Shown here piece by piece: positions 60,001-64,000 of a stretch of DNA of 64,000 nucleotides. The position numbers and the translations under genes are program-made. Below the pieces are notes generated by a model. That model was given only the letters and a program-made list of their open reading frames with translations, made no database searches and was not told the DNA's origin. This stretch comes from Prunus persica (lineage: Eukaryota > Streptophyta > Magnoliopsida > Rosales > Rosaceae): NCBI RefSeq assembly GCF_000346465.2, contig NC_034015.1, forward strand, positions 22,239,139-22,303,138, given 5' to 3'. Positions within the stretch are counted from its first letter, which is position 1. Every line of letters begins with the position of its first letter.

Positions 60001-60760
60001 TCTACCTCAAAATCAAATAATGTAAATGACATAACTTGTAAAGGTGGTGGTGAGGGCGGGCTTGGAGTCCCTTCAGTGAAATCAAGAGGGAAGAATCAAT
60101 AAATTAAAGAGATTGAAGAATCGGCCAAATGAAACAAGATTATGTTCGACCAGACCAGGAAAAGAAAACAAAGATGATGAGGTGATGATGGTTTAGGAAG
60201 GGTAAAAAGAGTTTGAACTATGTGGATGGGTTAGAAATAGCACCTTATAAAATGGAAGGTGGGTCAACTGAAAAGGGCTAACAAAGCAAAAAAAGAAAAA
60301 AAGAAAACAATTACGATGTTTTTAGCAGCAAGTAGAGTAAAGATTCTGCAGTTTTAGTCTATGTTTCACAATGTATACCAAAAATTGACAGAAACCGTGG
60401 TGAAAAGCAAATAAAAACAATGGAGGTTTCCAGTGAACTTCGCCGTTACATTTATTGCAAGTGCGTGTAATTCCTTGTCCAGTTACTCAAGAGCTAGCAA
60501 GATAACAAGGACTTGGGAATAAACCCTATGAGGAAGAGAGAAAGAGCAGAGAAACCCTAAGGATAGGATTTGAAGGAAACAAGAAATTACCTGGTTGGGG
60601 AAAATAAAGATAGACGATTAATATGTACAGGGGTCAAAGGGAGACGAGCACTACGAATACAAACCACCGAATTCACCCGCCTATTCGAATAGCTGTCGTC
60701 TCTGCTTATTCTCGGACGGATTTGTGGCATGTTTCCTACAAGAGAGCTTATGGCCGCCAT
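44384..60760 (-). CDS. SPP: Chloroplast stromal processing peptidase, complete, 24 coding exons
   Basis: The M16-family metallopeptidase that removes transit peptides from imported proteins in the chloroplast stroma. Exons: 60760-60591, 58460-58217, 57752-57511, 57371-57173, 56876-56829, 56667-56560, 56465-56277, 56171-55872, 55698-55597, 54592-54458, 53834-53610, 49875-49672, 49591-49421, 48070-47921, 47222-47085, 46901-46674, 46570-46418, 46319-46193, 46050-45924, 45600-45480, 45391-45311, 45210-45109, 44881-44731, 44466-44384. Phases close to 1265 aa, the length I recall for Arabidopsis SPP. The start MAAISSL leads a Ser/Arg-rich, acid-poor transit peptide. The inverted zinc motif HMIEH is at residues 242-246, preceded by VHVGSIDEEDDEQG. 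Later M16 blocks include RWYFPANATLYIVGD and GLTYDVSFELNLFDRLN. One intron (after 46193) uses a GC donor. Introns carry a LINE and an LTR element; coding sequence is intact. Confidence 0.96.
46096..46121. repeat. TA microsatellite in an SPP intron
   Basis: About 13 TA dinucleotides lie within the GC-AG intron between the exons ending at 46193 and starting at 46050. Intronic and non-coding. Confidence 0.9.
47600..47850. mobile_element. MITE-like repeat in an SPP intron
   Basis: A run of inverted and direct copies of AAGTGCTT and AAGCACTT ('ggaagtgcttct', 'aagcacttggaagtgctttt', 'ataagcacttcat') fills this stretch in the intron between exons 14 and 15. The pattern is that of a foldback MITE common in dicots. 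Exact ends and target duplication were not resolved. Confidence 0.5.
48184..48847 (-). mobile_element. 5'-truncated LINE inserted in an SPP intron
   Basis: A 664-bp insert bounded by a 24-bp direct repeat (48160-48183 and 48848-48871), the long variable duplication expected for target-primed reverse transcription. Read on the minus strand, it ends in an A/TA-rich tail (complement of about 48184-48202). The frame at 48847-48529 encodes a zf-RVT domain: PPKVRVLAWLIAHGKLNTCD followed by NWCVMCKG and VDHLFLFC, with the C-C-H-C pattern. Reverse transcriptase and endonuclease are missing, so this is a dead 3' fragment. The intron is the one between exons 13 and 14. Confidence 0.9.
50839..51556 (-). 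pseudogene. Downstream region of the gag-only element, no polymerase domain
   Basis: An open frame begins at 51517 in the same frame as the protease segment, after one TGA. It shows acidic patches (EEDCEVCLGIEKAFD) but no reverse transcriptase YxDD, RNase H or integrase signature before the 3' LTR. The last part reads into the LTR. This region is known only as filler or spacer in such elements; function unknown. Confidence 0.6.
51557..52240 (-). pseudogene. Zinc-knuckle and retropepsin-like domain of the gag-only element
   Basis: The frame has CFNCGEAGINLYACPQ, a retroviral-type zinc knuckle in which the usual His appears lost, followed by a retropepsin-like region with NVILDGGSSENIIS (catalytic Asp in D-G-G-S) and HILLGRPWLFD. 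It is continuous to a TGA at 51557-51559. The knuckle change and the shift relative to the gag frame indicate decay. Confidence 0.8.
52252..53193 (-). pseudogene. Retrotransposon gag frame with in-frame stops
   Basis: The minus-strand frame starts at 53193 with an RG-rich segment (GRGRGRGN), a coiled MRRMMEDLSRAVQALQRQE stretch and an acidic region, then the retrotransposon gag domain: LDWEASLENYFEW, LKLKSTALQWWKRVEEQR, LRKQFLPGDYTMEFYERFHD. The same frame is broken by TAA at 52762-52764 and TGA at 52441-52443, and changes frame near 52250. The stops match single-base changes from sense codons, so the gag protein is no longer made intact. Confidence 0.85.
54297..54336. repeat. Short tandem palindromic repeat in an SPP intron
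   Basis: 'tgtccaattgtggacaaga' occurs twice in a row, and each copy is itself nearly palindromic around CCAATTG(T)GG. It is in the intron between exons 10 and 11. Too short to assign to an element. Confidence 0.75.
58461..60590 (-). other. Long first intron of SPP
   Basis: A 2130-bp GT-AG intron separating the transit-peptide exon from the rest. No gene or bounded transposon was recognised inside. A short A/G-rich tract precedes the donor near 60270-60310. Confidence 0.75.
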
Positions 60761-61445
60761 GGCTCTGCGAGAGAGATATGGCCTTCGATTTTTGATTCAG
60801 TTGAGACTTGAGATAAGGGAAGGGAGGTAGAGTTCTAACTTCTAAATTCCAATCCGCCTCCTGTGGAAAGTGGCGTTACACACAAAGGGTCTGTGTGCCG
60901 CGCGCGAGGTGCGAGCGAGTGATTAAAATTGGATAACCCTCCTGATCAGTGCATGTGTGGGCTCCACAAGATATGTGTGGGCTAACGAAACGAGTATTGA
61001 AGAAAAATAAGGATCAAATATCTGTGAACGGGTTTGTGAATTATAAGCAAGGTTTAAAGTATCGATGGTATCGAAAATATCAGTAATTTAAAAATACGGA
61101 AATTTTAATAGAAATATCGGGATATTATCGATATCGATAAAAATTATATAAAAATCAGAAAAATTATAAAAAACAACTTGGAATTTTTATTGAAACTTTG
61201 GAGGATGTTTATTTAGTCAATTATCTATTAGTTTATCACAAAAAATTGGAAGGAAATTCATTGCATGATGGGTTTAACTGATTTAAGTTGATTATGTAGT
61301 GAGCTGACAAACACAGTTGAGTGTAGAAAATATGTAGTAATTAATGACATAAGATTAAACACACCATTATCATTTAGATATAATGATTTACTACAATATT
61401 TTACACTTTATATATCGCATGGTAAGATACATGAGTGACTATGAG
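60761..61445. other. SPP upstream region and repeat debris
   Basis: The first 150 bp left to right contain the probable SPP 5' UTR and promoter on the minus strand. From about 61050 to 61150 there is an AT-rich 'atcgataaaa/tatcgatatcg' block with the look of a transposon end, but no borders were found. No gene is supported. Confidence 0.4.
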
Positions 61446-64000
61446 TGTAACATCCCGACCAAAATATAATCCTTCGTGCATTAAATTAATTTAATTAAAT
61501 ATGAAATTACGAATTTGCCATGTAGGGATATTTTGGTCATTTTCTTATCTGAAGAGATTTTGAGGTAACAAGTGATATCTTTAGGTAGATCGTACTGAGA
61601 TGAGTCCGTAGACACGTAGTGGGCTTGATTTGGAATTGTAACGAAGAAGTTACTATCAAAAGAAACTCAGTGGCACAATCGTAATTATTTTGAAATGGAA
61701 TTTTTATAAAAAACAGAAAACTCTCTCTCTCTCTCTCTCTCTCGGGTCAGGAAACACCCCCCCCCCCCCGACGGTTTTGTGTAGCCATGATTTTCTCCGG
61801 GCTGCCGTCGCTTCCACCGGCAGCCACCAGAGTTGGGACCGGTCCCAAAATGACCGGTCAACCTTCACCGTCCTTCCCCACCTCTTCTCCGACACCAGCC
61901 GCCAACAACATCGTCGAATTTTGCAGAAAACTGGCCGGTTTTGGGAGAAAAATTCAAGCAGCTCGTTTTCCCTTCTCCGGCGACCATTTCCAGCGAGTGA
62001 GGTATGCTTTCTCACCTATTTTTCATGATCTAGTTGATGGTTCGGTAGGAATTTATCAATTTTGAGCCTAGGTAGTTTGATTTTCGAATTGGGTTTTGGT
62101 CGATTTTGGGATCGCGATTTCTGCCACTTCTGGACACTTTTTGGAGTAGGCCCAAGAACAAAAGTGACTCCAATTAGGGTGTTACACCTAAAGTATGAGT
62201 CTTGAGCCGTAATTTTGAGTTTTTCCGACGAAGCGTTATCACTTTGGACACTCACACGCTGTCGGCGCTTGGGCACTGTATATGACAGGACTCGACCTAA
62301 ATTCCGCTTTGAAATCCGAGCCGAACCCTGTGCATGTCTGACACCTAGCGGATGTCGGGCACGAATGACCTAATTGCCCTTTTATATAAAACACGATAAA
62401 ATAACAATGTTGACTTCTACCGAAAAATCGGCAGAGTTTCTCTTGTAACTGGATCAATACCAAAACATTTACACCTGTCAAACAAGTATATATATATATA
62501 TACAACCAACTGCCAGCATACATATATATATATATACATTCCAACAGTTACATTCCTAGTCTATGGCAAATTATCAGAGCGACAACTAAGAATTTACAAA
62601 GGAGTCAATCCTTTTACAAAACAAAAAGTCCTACAGCAAAAGAAAGGCGCGGGAGGTGGAAAACAGCCCGGTGGTGGATTCCTGTGCACGCCTACTGCCT
62701 GGGGGCGCAAAACATTAAAAAGGGTGAGTGGACCCAAAAACAAAGTTTAGAAAATAGCATATGAACATACTAACCCCACTGTAAAAACAATTATACAAAC
62801 TAAATTATTCTCTTTATTTCTGAAATCAATGCACTCATATAATTATGCATGTATAAAGCCAATCATACTCATGGTCAACATTAATTTCTTAAGGCATTGA
62901 AAATAGTTTAAAACTACCACCTAGGTGTACCCTTTATTTCCGTCAATTCATAATATCCGTCAATTCCTTGCATCACCATGGGTGATACGTACTAGCAGGT
63001 CTCAGTGACACGAGGTCAGTCTGAGCTGCAACTCGCAGGATTCAGGGGGCCGTAGTCTACCTGATCCGCTTTACTCGCTCCACACGAGTTCGAGTACCAA
63101 GGAATTCGTGGGGCAACTGTCAAGCATGCTGACTAAACCGAAGGCAACTTATTTACTGAAAGCAACATTTGTATATCTGGGTACAAGGTGGTTTAGGAAA
63201 ATATAAAGTTTCGGAAGAAAATCTGTTGAATAACTGAACAGCTTATAACACTAATCTTTGAATAAAATTTATTCAAGATCAAATACTGTAACTGAAGCTG
63301 AACTGTTAAATTCATTTATAAAAACAAAGAGTCCACTCAATGGTAGTCCGTGCTCGCTGGACCTCTTGAAGGTCCCTCTTGCGGGTCAACTGGTGCCCGG
63401 GTGCCTGATTCAATGACTATAATATTCTATTAATACAATATAATATTAATTTAAAAACCCTGACCCCCAGTCCCTAGAAGTACGTGCGTCAAATTAAAGT
63501 TATTCCTATGCCCATAAAAGCTTTCGTTCCACTTGGGATAGTTTAGCAGTATCTTGGGACTCAAAAAGCGCTAAAGTCTCAAAAGTCAACCCGGGACCCT
63601 GCGGGTCCATGACCTCACAATATGATCCGGAAGCCTCTAGAAGTTCCAATATATCTAGGACACATGTCCCGAGGGTTTGTTATCGATCGGACGGTCGGAT
63701 TGATCATGATCGTACAATCGCACAATTTCTAAACCCTAGCCCTAGGGTTCGCGATTTCGGAGTATCCGGGACTCCGATTCACGATCCGTCGAATCCTACA
63801 CGATGCTGATATTGTCTAGATTAACATATCTGAAACTGATTACAATCCAACGGCTCAACAGTATTGAACCCAAAAATCGCACAATATGTAAAATCCGTTC
63901 GAGGCTAAAATGGTATCCAAATTGAGATTCGTGAATTCCTACGCGCTCGTGACAACTTAAGGATCTCATCGAGACACAGTGCCACTTCACTAAGCTCGCC
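61446..64000 (+). mobile_element. LTR-retrotransposon sequence running off the right edge
   Basis: It starts TGTAACATCCCGACC and is homologous over its first 600 bp or so to 34924-35540: 'acgaattt(a/g)cc', 'ggtcattttctt', 'agacacg(c/t)(g/a)gt', 'ttgtaacga(g/a)gaagtta', a CT tract (here about 61719-61743), and 'ccggtcccaaaa'. The start matches the TGTAACA(C/T)CCCG end typical of plant gypsy LTRs. No gag or pol domain is seen before 64000, so this is either a very long LTR or LTR plus leader. The other end lies outside the window. Confidence 0.65.
62484..62540. repeat. Paired TA runs
   Basis: Two short TA microsatellites, about 62488-62502 and 62521-62536, within the right-edge LTR-type sequence. 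They produce meaningless Tyr/Ile-rich open frames. Confidence 0.8.

Noticed and set aside
61704..62065. Frames of 92-112 codons on both strands
   Set aside because: They lie in the LTR-type sequence at the right edge, include CT and C runs, and have no recognisable domain.
1..64000. CRISPR arrays, prokaryotic operons or viral replication genes
   Set aside because: None is visible. Repeats here are microsatellites, MITEs and retroelements, and all confident genes are plant nuclear genes.

Overview
This is a eukaryotic nuclear window from a flowering plant, most likely a eudicot. The genes have short exons with GT-AG introns, AT-rich introns, plant-only protein families and many small DNA transposons. 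Rosaceae would fit the repeat style, but that is inference. I rebuilt gene models by hand from splice phase and from remembered plant homologues; no alignment was run.

Five protein-coding genes are well supported. From left to right: (1) a complete methylenetetrahydrofolate reductase on the minus strand, 6835 to 2499, 10 coding exons, 595 aa. (2) A complete ASHH3/SDG7-type SET-domain histone methyltransferase on the minus strand, 16191 to 10953, 12 coding exons, 368 aa. (3) A BIG BROTHER-related RING-H2 E3 ubiquitin ligase on the plus strand, 23344 to 30530, 7 exons, 316 aa. (4) An intronless pentatricopeptide-repeat protein on the plus strand, 31874 to 34249, 791 aa. (5) A complete chloroplast stromal processing peptidase on the minus strand, 60760 to 44384, 24 coding exons, 1265 aa. 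These are unrelated nuclear genes, each with its own promoter, and not an operon: one-carbon metabolism, chromatin, protein turnover, organelle RNA processing and plastid protein import.

The space between and inside the genes is a dense, readable record of transposition. A PIF/Harbinger element with both of its genes decayed lies at 37080-40951, and a deletion derivative of the same family lies at 8301-8953. hAT elements with 8-bp target duplications lie at 16726-18467 (itself split by another element), 21026-21879 and 41234-42114. A Mutator-like element with very long terminal inverted repeats and a 9-bp duplication (19666-20724) interrupts a small MITE whose uninterrupted relative is at 34321. 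A 5'-truncated LINE with a 24-bp duplication (48184-48847) and a gag/protease-only LTR retrotransposon (50446-53590) both sit in introns of the peptidase gene. At 34924-36320 a piece of an unrelated LTR family is joined to a Cassandra TRIM, whose LTRs carry 5S rRNA-like sequence, and the whole composite is bounded by one 5-bp target duplication. A second member of the unrelated LTR family starts at 61446 and runs off the right edge.

I see no CRISPR, prokaryotic or clearly new enzymatic system. The most unusual items are the composite Cassandra element, the gag-only retrotransposon 18 bp from a splice donor, and a phase-compatible cysteine-rich exon candidate downstream of the peptidase stop codon.
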